DNA from: Streptomyces echinoruber
GTDB taxonomy: Bacteria; Actinomycetota; Actinomycetes; Streptomycetales; Streptomycetaceae
Direction of reading: 5' to 3'
DNA: 64,000 nucleotides
NCBI RefSeq assembly: GCF_014651135.1
Contig: NZ_BMWH01000002.1
Coordinates: forward strand, 248,001-312,000
The notes under the pieces were generated by a model. The model did not search any database. It was not told the DNA's origin and saw nothing but the letters and a program-made list of their open reading frames with translations. The position numbers and the translations under genes are program-made. Shown here one piece after another: positions 24,382 to 32,987 of the stretch. The first letter of the stretch is position 1; every line of letters starts with the position of its first letter.

Positions 24382-24921
24382 GTGCGGAAGACGATCGCGC
24401 TCAACACCGAGCCCCACATCATCGAGGTAGGCCCTCACGAGCTGGAGCTGCAGCCGGAGGTGTACGGCGACGAGTTTGTTGACGCCTACGTCGAGCTGAG
24501 CGAGGCGCAGAAAGCGAAGGGCGTCGACCTGGAGAACCTCGACGAGGCCACCGACCCGCAGGTGCTGCGCAGGACGATGCGTGCGGTGCGTGTCTTCCTG
24601 GCGCGGCAGATGCTGCCGAAGTCGGCCGAGTTCTTCCTGCGCCTGGACGTCGTCCAGGACGGGAAGGCGCTGAAGTCGTTCCAGGACCTCGACGAGGCGC
24701 AGGCGTTCGCCGACGGGCACCCGGGCGCGCGGGTGCGGGACGCGCTGCGGCTGCCGACGCGGGCGGTCGTCGAGATCCTTGAGACGGTCGTCGAGCTGTA
24801 CGGGGGCGGGGGGCGCCCTACTACACCGTCTTCCGGCTCTGCGCGCAGGTCGCGGCCTGGTGGGACGAGTGGGACGGCGCCCTCGCTCTCCAGGGCGTCG
24901 ACCCACATCAGTGGCCGCTGA
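24382..24921 (+). CDS. Tail assembly chaperone, short (G) form
   Basis: A 179-residue G-type chaperone that coats the tape measure during tail assembly, with GTG start and AAGGA nine bases upstream. It is acidic and helical (ELSEAQKAKGVDLENLDEATDPQVLRR and similar), typical of the family. After the G run at 24808-24813 the zero-frame product becomes a low-complexity Pro/Ser/Arg tail, which looks like out-of-frame sequence. The functional long form probably arises by -1 frameshift. The gene directly precedes the tape measure, as in nearly all siphoviruses. Confidence 0.8.
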   Translation: MRKTIALNTEPHIIEVGPHELELQPEVYGDEFVDAYVELSEAQKAKGVDLENLDEATDPQVLRRTMRAVRVFLARQMLPKSAEFFLRLDVVQDGKALKSFQDLDEAQAFADGHPGARVRDALRLPTRAVVEILETVVELYGGGGRPTTPSSGSARRSRPGGTSGTAPSLSRASTHISGR

Positions 24922-25139
24922 AGCGGATGCTGAACGCGGCCGAGGCGCAGCTTGCGGCCGGCGCGAAGGACGACAGCGAGCGGGCCCGGCAGCGGGCGGA
25001 GCTGTACGCGCCGCCGAAGGGCCACCGGGCCCGTGCGGGGGCGCCTGGGCGGTCGAGACCGGCCGGGATGGGCCTCGGTGACGCTCGCGCGCTGATAGCT
25101 GCGATGGCAAGTGAGGACGCGCGGCTGACGGGCCGCTAG
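24382..25139 (+). CDS. Tail assembly chaperone, -1 frameshifted (GT) form
   Basis: A -1 slip in the six-G run at 24808-24813 joins the G domain to an open frame ending at 25139, giving about 252 residues. The shifted frame reads APYYTVFRLCAQVAAWWDEW, then DPHQWPLKRMLNAAEAQ and a basic C-terminus, which looks like genuine protein and matches T-domain extensions. Programmed -1 slippage here is the rule in long-tailed phages. The exact slip codon is inferred. Confidence 0.75.
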
Positions 25140-25143
25140 CGGA

Positions 25144-25202
25144 TAATCTGAAGATCGACCGCCCCGCAGCACGGGGCGGTCGGAGCCGTCTGGTTCAGGG
25201 CC
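25144..25202 (+). promoter_or_regulatory. Late element 4 with inserted hairpin, before the tape measure
   Basis: TAATCT (25144-25149) and TGGTTCAGGGCC (25191-25202) are 41 nt apart instead of 12-14. The extra sequence holds a perfect 10-bp hairpin (25157-25181, GACCGCCCCG with loop CAGCA). The bases after TAATCT (GAAGATCG) match those after TAAGCT in element 5. The inserted hairpin could attenuate transcription into the tape measure. Confidence 0.6.
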
Positions 25203-25226
25203 GGGCAACCACACGCGGAAGCGGGG

Positions 25227-28200
25227 TTGCCGGTGGCCGGCGAGGACGAGGACTACGGCTCCGCGCGCATCACGATCGACCTGGACGACAGGGGGGTCGT
25301 CGCTGACGCGCAGCAGCTCGGGCAGCGGATCCAGAATGCCCTGAACCGGGCCACGAACGGCATCGCGCGGCAGATCCGCAACAGCATCCAGAACAGCCTT
25401 CGCGGTGTCGCGGTGCAAATCCGGGTGGACCCGGACCTGTCCCACTTCGATACCGCACTGCTGCGCGAGCTGCGGCACCTGGACTCCATCAACATCCCGG
25501 TGTCTCCGGACCTGTCCCGGTTCGATGCGCGGCTGCTGAGTGGGCTGGCCGGGGTCGACTCGCTGGACATCCCGGTGGCGCCGGACGTCAGCGTGTTCAT
25601 GGAGCGGCTGCGGGCCGCTCTCGCGGACGAAGAGGTGTCGATCCGGGTCGTCCCCGACCTGGACGGGCTCGACGACCGGATACGCCGGCACCGCCCGCCG
25701 AACGTCAACGTCGACGCGGACGTCGACACCAACCGGCTCACACGCTCCCTGGCCGGGCTGGCCGGGATCGCAGGCGGCGTCGGCAGAGTCCTGGCGCAGG
25801 GCCTGAAGCTGGGGGCCTTCGGGATCGCGGCGGTCGGGGCCGCGAAGGGCGTGGCGACACTGACCGGTGCGCTCGCCCCCGCGGTGGGGATCGTGGCGGC
25901 GTTCCCGGCCGCGTTCCTCGGCGTCCAGGCGGCGCTGGGCACGCTGCGGCTGGCCGTGGCCGGTGTCAGCGACGCGTTCTCGGCGGCGCTGACCGGTGAT
26001 GCGAAGGAGTTCGAGAAGTCCCTCGAGGACCTGACCCCGGCCGCGCGGTCCGCGGCGAAGGAGGTGCGGGCGTTCAAGCCCGCGCTCGACTCGCTGAAGT
26101 CGAGCGTGCAGCAGGCGTTCTTCAAGCCGCTGAAGGGGGACATCGAGGCGGCGGGGAAAGCCCTGGGCGGGCCGCTGAAGACGGGGATGACGGCCGTGTC
26201 CGGCGAGCTGGGGCGGCTGGCGTCGTCGGTGCTCGGGTTCGCGAAGTCGGCGTCTGCCGTGCAGCTCGTCAAGGGCGTGTTCGCCGGGCTGAAGGCCGAG
26301 ATCGCTGGGATCAAGTCCGACAGCGTCGACCGGCTGCTGAAGGCGATCTCCGGGTTCGTGTCGTCGACGCTGCCCGCGTTCAACGGGCTGGGCGGCGTGC
26401 TCGACCGGCTCGTCAACCGGCTCGCTGCGTTCCTGGAGAACGCCACGAAGGCCGGCAAGGGCCTGTCGTGGATCCAGACCGCGCTCACGGTGCTTCAGCA
26501 GCTCGGCGGGATCGCCCAGAACATCGGCTCGATCCTCTCCAGCGTCTTCCGGGCCGCTGGCGACGCCGGCGGCGGGTTCCTCGCGAACCTCCAGACGATC
26601 ACCGGGCAGGTCGCGGCATTCCTGAAGACCGCCTCTGGGCAGTCGGCGGTCGGGAACATCTTCGCGACCATCGGGACGATCGCGACGCAGCTCGGGCCGA
26701 TCCTGTCGGCGCTGGTGACGCAGCTTGGGCAGATAGCGCCCGCGCTCGCTCCGATCTTCTCCACCCTGGGCCCGGCGATCACCTCTCTGATCGGCTCGCT
26801 GGGGCCGGCGCTCGCGGCGATCGCGCCGAGCCTGCAAGCGGTGGCGACGTCTCTGGCGGCCGGGCTGTCGGTCATCGGGCCGTCGCTGGCGCCGCTGGGC
26901 GCCGCGATCGGCAACGCTGTCACCGCGCTCGCCCCGCTGCTGCCGCTCGCAGGTCAGCTCGTCGCTGTCCTCGCGCAGGCCCTCGCCCCCGCCTTGAACG
27001 CCGTCGTGGTGGCCTTGCAGCCCGTCGTCGAGGAACTCGTCGCCGCGCTGATGCCGGTGCTGCCGCAGCTCGGGGCGGCGTTCGTGTCGCTGGTGACGGC
27101 GATCACGCCGCTCGCGACCGGTGTGGGGCAGGCCCTGGCCCAGCTCGTCGCCAACCTGGCGCCGCTCATGTCCACGCTGGCGGGGACGCTCGCGCAGGTC
27201 GCGGCCGCGCTGGTGCCGGTTGTGCAGGCACTGACCAGTGCGCTGCTGCCGGTCCTGCCGGCGCTGGTGCAGGCGTTCACCGCGGTGATGCAGGCGCTGA
27301 TGCCGCTCCTGCCGGCGATCGCCAACCTCGCGGTCGCGCTGTCCCCGCTGCTCGTGATGATCGTGAACCTGCTCGCGCCCGTGGTGCAGGTCGCGGCGGC
27401 GTTCGCGACGTGGGCGGCCATCAGCGTCGTTGTGCCGGTCATCTCGACCGTCGTGTCCGCGCTGACCGGCCTGTATACGGGGCTGGCGTCGGTGGTCACG
27501 TTCATCACCCAGCTGCCGTCTCTGATCATGGCCGGGCTGTCGACGCTCGGCTCGCTGCTCGTGTCGGCGTTCAACGGCGTCGTCGCGTTCTTCGCCGGCC
27601 TACCCGGAATGATCATGGCGGGGTTGTCGGCGCTGCCGGGGCTGCTCGCCTCCTTCTTCCACGGGGCGCTGGTTGCGGTCGGCACGGTGATCGGCGTCCA
27701 GATCGGCCTGATCATCCTGCTGTTCACGCGCGTGCCGGGCATGGTCCTCAGCGCCCTGTCGTCGCTGGCGTCGGTGATCGGCGGGCTGTTCACGTCGGCG
27801 TTCTCCCGCGCCCGCAGCCTGACGACGTCGTTCGTCTCGCAGGTCGCCGGATTCCTCGCCGCGCTGCCGGGCCGGGCGGTGGCGGTACTCGCGTCCCTGC
27901 CGGGCCGGGTGCAGTCGCTGTTCCGGTCGGCCGGCAACGCGGGCATGAGCGCCGCACGCAACTTCGGCACGCAGGCGGTGGTGTTCTTCGCGGGCCTGCC
28001 CGGCCGGGTGCGTGGAGCGCTGTCCGGCGCGGCGAGCGCGCTCACGAGCGTCGGCCGGGATCTGGTCCAGGGCATGATCAACGGCGTCAAGGCGATGGCC
28101 GGCTCGCTGGTGTCCGCGGCGAAGACGGTCGTGTCCTCGGCGATCAGCGCGGCCAAGAGCGTGCTGAAGATCGGCTCGCCGTCCCGCGTGTTCATGCAGA

Positions 28201-29270
28201 TCGGCAAGGACACCGGGAAGGGCTTCATCATCGGCCTGACCGGCACCGCCTCGCAGATCAAGGCCACCACGGAGAAGATCGCCAAGGACATCACCGCGGC
28301 GTTCAAGGGCAAGAACACGCGGCTCGACGACCGGCTGCTGAAGCTGGTCGCGGACGGCAACAAGCGGCTCACCAGCCTCGCGACCCAGCGGGACGCGATC
28401 GCGAAGAAGATCGCGGACGCGCAGAAGTTCGCCACCGACACCGCGGCCTCGGCGCTCCAGTCGTTCTCCCTGCAGAACCTCACGCAGTCCGGCGTGAACG
28501 GGTTCAACATCGTCGAGGGCTTGGACCAGGCGCTCCGGCAGGTCAAGTCGTTCACGAAGCAGATCAACGACCTGTCCAAGCGGGGCCTGCGCAAGGACCT
28601 GTTGCAGCAGATCATCGGGCTCGGCCCGCAGCAGGGCGCCCAGCTCGCGCAGTTCCTGTCGAGCCAGTCCACGGCCAGCCTGAAGCGGATCAACTCCTTG
28701 CAGGCGCAGCTCGTGTCGGCGACGAACAAGCTCGGCCGGGACGCCGCCGACGACTTGTTCGACGCGGGCAAGCAGGCCAGCAAGGGGTTCCTGAGCGGGT
28801 TGAAGGGCCAGCAGAAGGACATCGAGGACCTGATGCTGGAGATCGCCAAGGGGATGCAGAAGGCGATCCGTTCGGCGCTCGGCATCCACTCGCCGTCGCG
28901 GGTGTTCGCGCGGATCGGCGATCTGACGGGGCAGGGCCTCCAGGTTGGGCTCCTCGGCCGGCTCGCCGCCGTGCGGAAGATGACGCGGGCGGCGGCCTTC
29001 GCGGTCGCCGATGCTGTGCGCGCGCCGCTGGCGTCTCTGCCGCGGCAGATGCCCGGCCCGGAGGTGCGTCCGATGCTCGCCGCGATCAGCGACGGGGGCG
29101 ATCCGGTGCGGCTGACGCGCCGGCCGGGCGGCACGCAGGCGGCACGAGCTCTGGCCGCGGCCGCGGCCGGGGGCGGTGTGACGAACAACTTCAACGTCAC
29201 GGCCGCGCAGGACCCCGAGCAGACCGCCCGCATCGTCATGCGGCGCCTGGCCCAGGCGGGACTGGCGTGA
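25227..29270 (+). CDS. Tail tape measure protein
   Basis: A 1347-residue protein that sets tail length; at about 0.15 nm per residue it predicts a tail near 200 nm. The start is TTG 25227, or GTG 25233, after GGAAG. The N-terminal 170 residues contain repeated 'sPDLSrFDarLL' units (VDPDLSHFDTALL, VSPDLSRFDARLL, VAPDVSVFMERL). Residues 170-1000 are long Ala/Leu-rich helices with hydrophobic segments (for example 745-850). The two C-terminal parts each contain a SPSRVF motif (KIGSPSRVF and IHSPSRVF), typical of actinophage tape measures. Longest gene but one in the window. Confidence 0.9.
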   Translation: MPVAGEDEDYGSARITIDLDDRGVVADAQQLGQRIQNALNRATNGIARQIRNSIQNSLRGVAVQIRVDPDLSHFDTALLRELRHLDSINIPVSPDLSRFDARLLSGLAGVDSLDIPVAPDVSVFMERLRAALADEEVSIRVVPDLDGLDDRIRRHRPPNVNVDADVDTNRLTRSLAGLAGIAGGVGRVLAQGLKLGAFGIAAVGAAKGVATLTGALAPAVGIVAAFPAAFLGVQAALGTLRLAVAGVSDAFSAALTGDAKEFEKSLEDLTPAARSAAKEVRAFKPALDSLKSSVQQAFFKPLKGDIEAAGKALGGPLKTGMTAVSGELGRLASSVLGFAKSASAVQLVKGVFAGLKAEIAGIKSDSVDRLLKAISGFVSSTLPAFNGLGGVLDRLVNRLAAFLENATKAGKGLSWIQTALTVLQQLGGIAQNIGSILSSVFRAAGDAGGGFLANLQTITGQVAAFLKTASGQSAVGNIFATIGTIATQLGPILSALVTQLGQIAPALAPIFSTLGPAITSLIGSLGPALAAIAPSLQAVATSLAAGLSVIGPSLAPLGAAIGNAVTALAPLLPLAGQLVAVLAQALAPALNAVVVALQPVVEELVAALMPVLPQLGAAFVSLVTAITPLATGVGQALAQLVANLAPLMSTLAGTLAQVAAALVPVVQALTSALLPVLPALVQAFTAVMQALMPLLPAIANLAVALSPLLVMIVNLLAPVVQVAAAFATWAAISVVVPVISTVVSALTGLYTGLASVVTFITQLPSLIMAGLSTLGSLLVSAFNGVVAFFAGLPGMIMAGLSALPGLLASFFHGALVAVGTVIGVQIGLIILLFTRVPGMVLSALSSLASVIGGLFTSAFSRARSLTTSFVSQVAGFLAALPGRAVAVLASLPGRVQSLFRSAGNAGMSAARNFGTQAVVFFAGLPGRVRGALSGAASALTSVGRDLVQGMINGVKAMAGSLVSAAKTVVSSAISAAKSVLKIGSPSRVFMQIGKDTGKGFIIGLTGTASQIKATTEKIAKDITAAFKGKNTRLDDRLLKLVADGNKRLTSLATQRDAIAKKIADAQKFATDTAASALQSFSLQNLTQSGVNGFNIVEGLDQALRQVKSFTKQINDLSKRGLRKDLLQQIIGLGPQQGAQLAQFLSSQSTASLKRINSLQAQLVSATNKLGRDAADDLFDAGKQASKGFLSGLKGQQKDIEDLMLEIAKGMQKAIRSALGIHSPSRVFARIGDLTGQGLQVGLLGRLAAVRKMTRAAAFAVADAVRAPLASLPRQMPGPEVRPMLAAISDGGDPVRLTRRPGGTQAARALAAAAAGGGVTNNFNVTAAQDPEQTARIVMRRLAQAGLA

Positions 29271-29307
29271 GCGGCGGCGGGCAGCACGACGATGAGGAGC
29301 GTCCCCC

Positions 29308-30630
29308 TTGCTGACTGACTACATCAGCGTCGGCGGTGTCGAGATCGCGAACACGGCCCGGCTGCGGGAGTACCTGCGGACCGTGGGCTCGCCGCTGGAC
29401 AGCGGCGACGACATCTGTGCCTGCGACACGCTGACGGCCGGCGTGCTCGGCGACGAGCCGTATACGACGCCCGACGACCCGGCGTCGCCAGCGCCGTGGT
29501 ACGACCCGGATGATCCGGCGTCGGCCGAGTTCGCCGGGTTCCTCGTCCTCCAGGTCGAGGGCGTCGACGACTTTCCGGTGAGACGCTCGGTCACGACCGC
29601 GGTGACCGGCGGCGGATCCCTCGGCCCGGCGCGGGTGCAGCCCCGCGAGATCGTCGTCAGCGGCATCCTCCTCGGCGCGACGTGCTGCGGCGTGGAGTTC
29701 GGGCTGCGGTTCCTCACGCAGGCGTTGCAGGGCTGCACGGGATCGCAGTGCGGCGGCGACTGCGTCACCATGTACGACTGCTGCCCGGGTGAGGAGATGA
29801 CCCCGGAGCAGTTCAACGCGGCGCATCGGCGCACCTATCGGCGGGTGGCGCTCACCTCGGGGCCGGCGGTGACCGGCCGGGCCGGCACCGGCTCGTGTGG
29901 CGGGGGACGCTGCTCGATCGGCGCCGACATCGTCAGCGTCGAGTTCACGCTGACCGCGGCAACGCCGTGGGCATACACGGACGAGGTGCCGCTCCTCGAC
30001 GTCAACCTGCCCGCCGACGACGACTCGCAGTGCATCACCTGGTGCCTGCACGACTCGACGGGCGCCTGCGCCGACGGGGCGTGCCGGCTGGCGCCGTGCG
30101 TCGACACGCAGAACCTGTGCGCCGATCCGTCCTGCGTGCCGCCCGCCCCGCCGGTCCCGACCATGCCGCAGACGTGCTTCTGCCAGGCGCTCGCCACCAA
30201 CGCCGAGTGCTACGAGATCGACCTGTCGAACCGATCCGGGTGGATCGACGACGTGCCGGTCATCAACGTCTTCGCGGGCACCACGGACCTGCGGCGGCTC
30301 ACCATCAGCCTGTACCAGCGCACCGCCGCGGACGAGGGCCTCACCTGCGCGCAGCTCGCCGAGAAGAAGCGCTGCGACCCGTACGCGCGGTGGGAGGTGG
30401 CGTTCCTGCCGGCCGGGGCCGAGCTGCTGCTGGACGGGCAGACCGGGCGGGCGACGATGGACTGCAACCGGCAGTGCTCGACGGCGACGACCGTCTACGG
30501 CCGAGACGGGGCGCCGCCGACCTGGCCCGTGCTGAACTGCGCCGAGTTCTGCCTGTGCCTGGAGACGGACGCGTTCGTGCCGCCGTCGCCGGATGCGTCG
30601 CTGTCGCTGTCCATCTCGGGGCGTGCGTGA
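29308..30630 (+). CDS. Minor tail protein (distal tail-like), Cys-rich
   Basis: A 440-residue protein after the tape measure, in the place of the distal tail protein. It has 28 cysteines. TTG start after GAGGAGCG. Two beta-rich regions (residues 85-235 and 320-430) flank a cysteine-dense linker (CADGACRLAPC, then CADPSCVPPAPPVP) that may be held by disulfides. The N-terminal LTDYISVGGVEIANTARLREYL is typical of baseplate-hub-proximal proteins of actinophages. The assignment is from order and pattern. Confidence 0.65.
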   Translation: MLTDYISVGGVEIANTARLREYLRTVGSPLDSGDDICACDTLTAGVLGDEPYTTPDDPASPAPWYDPDDPASAEFAGFLVLQVEGVDDFPVRRSVTTAVTGGGSLGPARVQPREIVVSGILLGATCCGVEFGLRFLTQALQGCTGSQCGGDCVTMYDCCPGEEMTPEQFNAAHRRTYRRVALTSGPAVTGRAGTGSCGGGRCSIGADIVSVEFTLTAATPWAYTDEVPLLDVNLPADDDSQCITWCLHDSTGACADGACRLAPCVDTQNLCADPSCVPPAPPVPTMPQTCFCQALATNAECYEIDLSNRSGWIDDVPVINVFAGTTDLRRLTISLYQRTAADEGLTCAQLAEKKRCDPYARWEVAFLPAGAELLLDGQTGRATMDCNRQCSTATTVYGRDGAPPTWPVLNCAEFCLCLETDAFVPPSPDASLSLSISGRA

Positions 30631-31667
30631 TGGCCGGCCTGGGGTGCGCCGCGGAGTACCACGCGGTCATCGCCGACCGTGGCGGGGCGATCCTCGCCAA
30701 CCTCAGCACGGTGACCGACGTCGAGTGGTACCGCGTGCTGAGCGACGCCTCGACGGCGCGCGTCGTCGTCGAGCCGGATCTCGACTGCTGCGCGAGCCTG
30801 GGCGGCGTGCGCTCGTGGCGGCACTGGCTGCACCTGTACCGCAGCGGCCGGTACGTGTGGGGCGGGCCGGTGCTGACCGGCGAGTGGAGCCTGGGCCGGT
30901 TCGAGGTCACCGCTGGGGACCTGATCTCGGTGCTCAACACGCGCACCCCGCACGCCACGCGCGCGTTCACGGACACGGACCTGACCGAGATCGCGGCCTG
31001 GCTGGTCGACGACGCGCTCGCACCGGACGACCCGGGCCACAGCGTGAACGTCCTGGCCCCCGCGGGTGTGAGCGGGGGCCGCGAGTACACCGAGGACACC
31101 GGGCAGAGCGGCGACCACCTAAAGGACCTCGCGGACGCGGGCATGGACTTCACCGTCGTCGGCAACTCGGTGCTGCTCATGCCCGACGGGTGGAGTGCGC
31201 GCGTGGGCCTGCTGACCGATGCCGACCTGCCGGACGGGCTGAGCGTCTCCGAGGACGGCACGGCGCTCGCTACGCGGTGGGTAGTGCACGGCGACGAGGC
31301 GAGCGGCGTCAAGGGCGTCGCCGGCGGCGTGCACCCGTACTACGGGCTCATCGAGCGCGTCGTGCAGGACACCAGCATCAAGGACCAGGCGTCGGCGCAG
31401 GCGGCGGCCCAGTCCCGGCTGAACGCGTCGCTGCCGGTGCCGGTGTTCATCGACACCCAGGAGGTCACGCTCTCCCCGGACGCGGGCGTGGACGTGGAGC
31501 GGCTCGTGCCCGGCTGGTGTATCGACCTGGCGACAACGACGACGTGCCGGGACATCTCGCAGCGCATGAAGATCACCGGCGTGCATGTGACGGCCGACGG
31601 CGACGGCGAGTCGGTCAAGGTGCAGCTCGGGCCGGTCAGTACGGTCAGTGCGGAAGGGGACGTGTGA
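30630..31667 (+). CDS. Tail-tip hub protein (Gp37/endopeptidase-tail-like)
   Basis: A 345-residue protein with ATG overlapping the previous stop (TGATG). Its order fits the tail-associated hub. Sequence features ([32 protein letters not shown] helices, [28 protein letters not shown], then [12 protein letters not shown] and [10 protein letters not shown]) resemble the Gp37-like or prophage-endopeptidase-tail families of actinophage hub proteins. No peptidase residues can be assigned. It is probably the structural hub from which fibres project. Confidence 0.65.
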   Translation: MAGLGCAAEYHAVIADRGGAILANLSTVTDVEWYRVLSDASTARVVVEPDLDCCASLGGVRSWRHWLHLYRSGRYVWGGPVLTGEWSLGRFEVTAGDLISVLNTRTPHATRAFTDTDLTEIAAWLVDDALAPDDPGHSVNVLAPAGVSGGREYTEDTGQSGDHLKDLADAGMDFTVVGNSVLLMPDGWSARVGLLTDADLPDGLSVSEDGTALATRWVVHGDEASGVKGVAGGVHPYYGLIERVVQDTSIKDQASAQAAAQSRLNASLPVPVFIDTQEVTLSPDAGVDVERLVPGWCIDLATTTTCRDISQRMKITGVHVTADGDGESVKVQLGPVSTVSAEGDV

Positions 31668-32125
31668 TGGCGTACAGGCCCGCAGCGCGGCGCCTGCCGG
31701 GCAATCCGCTCGGGGGCATTCTGCGCGACCTGGACCGCACCGGCCGCCGGCCCGGCCCGCGCGGCCCGCAGGGCACCTCGGGGCCGCAGGGGGAGCCAGG
31801 TCCGCAGGGGGAGCCGGGGCCGCCCGGCCCGCCCGGCGCACCGCCGGCCGCAGCGGTGGTGACCACGGGCAGCGACGGCCGCGCCGTGTGGGCGCTCCCG
31901 GCGCCGTTCGCCGGGCCGCCGGTCATCACCGCGCTCGCCGTCGACCCGGCCCCGGACGACGACCGCACCGTGACCGTGGCCCTTGAGGCGGTCACGGCGA
32001 CAAGCGTGACGGTCCGCGTGTGGCAGACGCAGCCGATCGCCGAGCTCGGCCTGCTCCCACTCACCCCCGCCGGGGCCGATGTGCAGGTTCACCTCACGGC
32101 GAGCGGGCAGCCAGCCGTAAGCTGA
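31667..32125 (+). CDS. Collagen-like tail fibre protein
   Basis: A 152-residue protein with ATG overlapping the previous stop. Residues 29-58 are about ten uninterrupted Gly-X-Y triplets ([16 protein letters not shown] and on), predicting a short triple helix. The C-terminal 90 residues form a beta domain ([20 protein letters not shown] through [18 protein letters not shown]) like trimeric fibre tips. It likely trimerises at the tail tip and contacts the host surface. The stop overlaps late element 5. Confidence 0.75.
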   Translation: MAYRPAARRLPGNPLGGILRDLDRTGRRPGPRGPQGTSGPQGEPGPQGEPGPPGPPGAPPAAAVVTTGSDGRAVWALPAPFAGPPVITALAVDPAPDDDRTVTVALEAVTATSVTVRVWQTQPIAELGLLPLTPAGADVQVHLTASGQPAVS

Positions 32126-32147
32126 AGATCGCCGCTGGTTGTGGGCC
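32118..32147 (+). promoter_or_regulatory. Late element 5, before the glycine-rich fibre gene
   Basis: TAAGCT (32118-32123, inside the last codons of the collagen-like gene), 12 nt, then TGGTTGTGGGCC (32136-32147). Confidence 0.6.
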
Positions 32148-32176
32148 GGGCACCGAACGCCACCCGGAGGGGTTTC

Positions 32177-32899
32177 ATGGCCCGCGCCTGCGCCTGCGAC
32201 CGCTACTTCACCGTCAACACGGCCACCGGCGAGCTGTGCCTGAAGCCCGGCACACAGGGACTTCGGCAGGTACTCGTCTACGACGACCCCGGCACCTACA
32301 CCTTCAAGAAGGCCGACTACCCGTGGCTGGCCCGCGTGCGGGTGCGGGTGCAGGGCGCGGGCGGCGGCTCGGCCGGCGCGAACGCCAACACCGACCAGTG
32401 CATCGTGCGGCCCGGCGGCGCTGGCGGCGGATACAGCGAGTCGTTGATCGAGGCCTCCGCGCTCGGCGTGTCGGAGACGATCGTCGTCGGCGGTGGCGGC
32501 GCCGCGGGGACGGCCACCACCAGCGGCGGCGCCGGTGGCGGCAGCAGCTTCGGCGGGTTGGTCACAGCGAACGGCGGCGAGGGCGGGCATGCGCTCCAGA
32601 CGAGCGGCACTGCGATGGACGTCTCGACCGGCGCGAACGGGCCGCTCGCCGGTAAAGGAGAGATCGCGATGGGCGGTGGTTCGGGCGGGCCTGCGGTCCG
32701 CCTGAACGGCGCGAACGGGATCTCCGGCTCGGGCGGTGACAGCTTCCTCGGCCACGGCGGTCAGTCACGCGCGTATGAGACGGACGGCTCGGGCCCGCGC
32801 GGCTACGGCGGCGGTGCCGGCGGTTCGCTGTCGTACGGCGGCGCGGTCGATGGCGCGACGGGCAACGACGGCGTCGTCATCGTCGAGCTGTACGGCTAA
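32177..32899 (+). CDS. Glycine-rich tail fibre protein
   Basis: A 240-residue protein, ATG after GGAGGGG. An N-terminal region (ARACACDRYFTVNTATGELCLKPG) is shared in style with the next gene and may be the attachment module. Residues 65-235 are dominated by Gly (QGAGGGSAGANA, VVGGGGAAGTATTSGGAGGGSSFGG) and end in DGVVIVELYG. This is typical of receptor-binding tips built from polyglycine-II-like or beta-helical folds. Probably host recognition. Confidence 0.7.
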   Translation: MARACACDRYFTVNTATGELCLKPGTQGLRQVLVYDDPGTYTFKKADYPWLARVRVRVQGAGGGSAGANANTDQCIVRPGGAGGGYSESLIEASALGVSETIVVGGGGAAGTATTSGGAGGGSSFGGLVTANGGEGGHALQTSGTAMDVSTGANGPLAGKGEIAMGGGSGGPAVRLNGANGISGSGGDSFLGHGGQSRAYETDGSGPRGYGGGAGGSLSYGGAVDGATGNDGVVIVELYG

Positions 32900-32925
32900 G
32901 GCCCTGGCAGGTCCCCGCCGGGCCC

Positions 32926-32955
32926 TAGACTTTCGGTAGCCGCTGGTTGTGGGCC
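32926..32955 (+). promoter_or_regulatory. Late element 6, before the last fibre gene
   Basis: TAGACT (32926-32931), 12 nt, then TGGTTGTGGGCC (32944-32955). The -10-like hexamer is the same as in element 2. Confidence 0.65.
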
Positions 32956-32987
32956 GGGCCAAGGACACACCACAAGGAGCGGTGACC

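Noticed and set aside
26468..29314. A 948-codon plus-strand frame overlapping the tape measure
   Set aside because: It lies in the alternative frame of a clear tape measure gene and has random high-GC composition (runs of RAGA/RRR).
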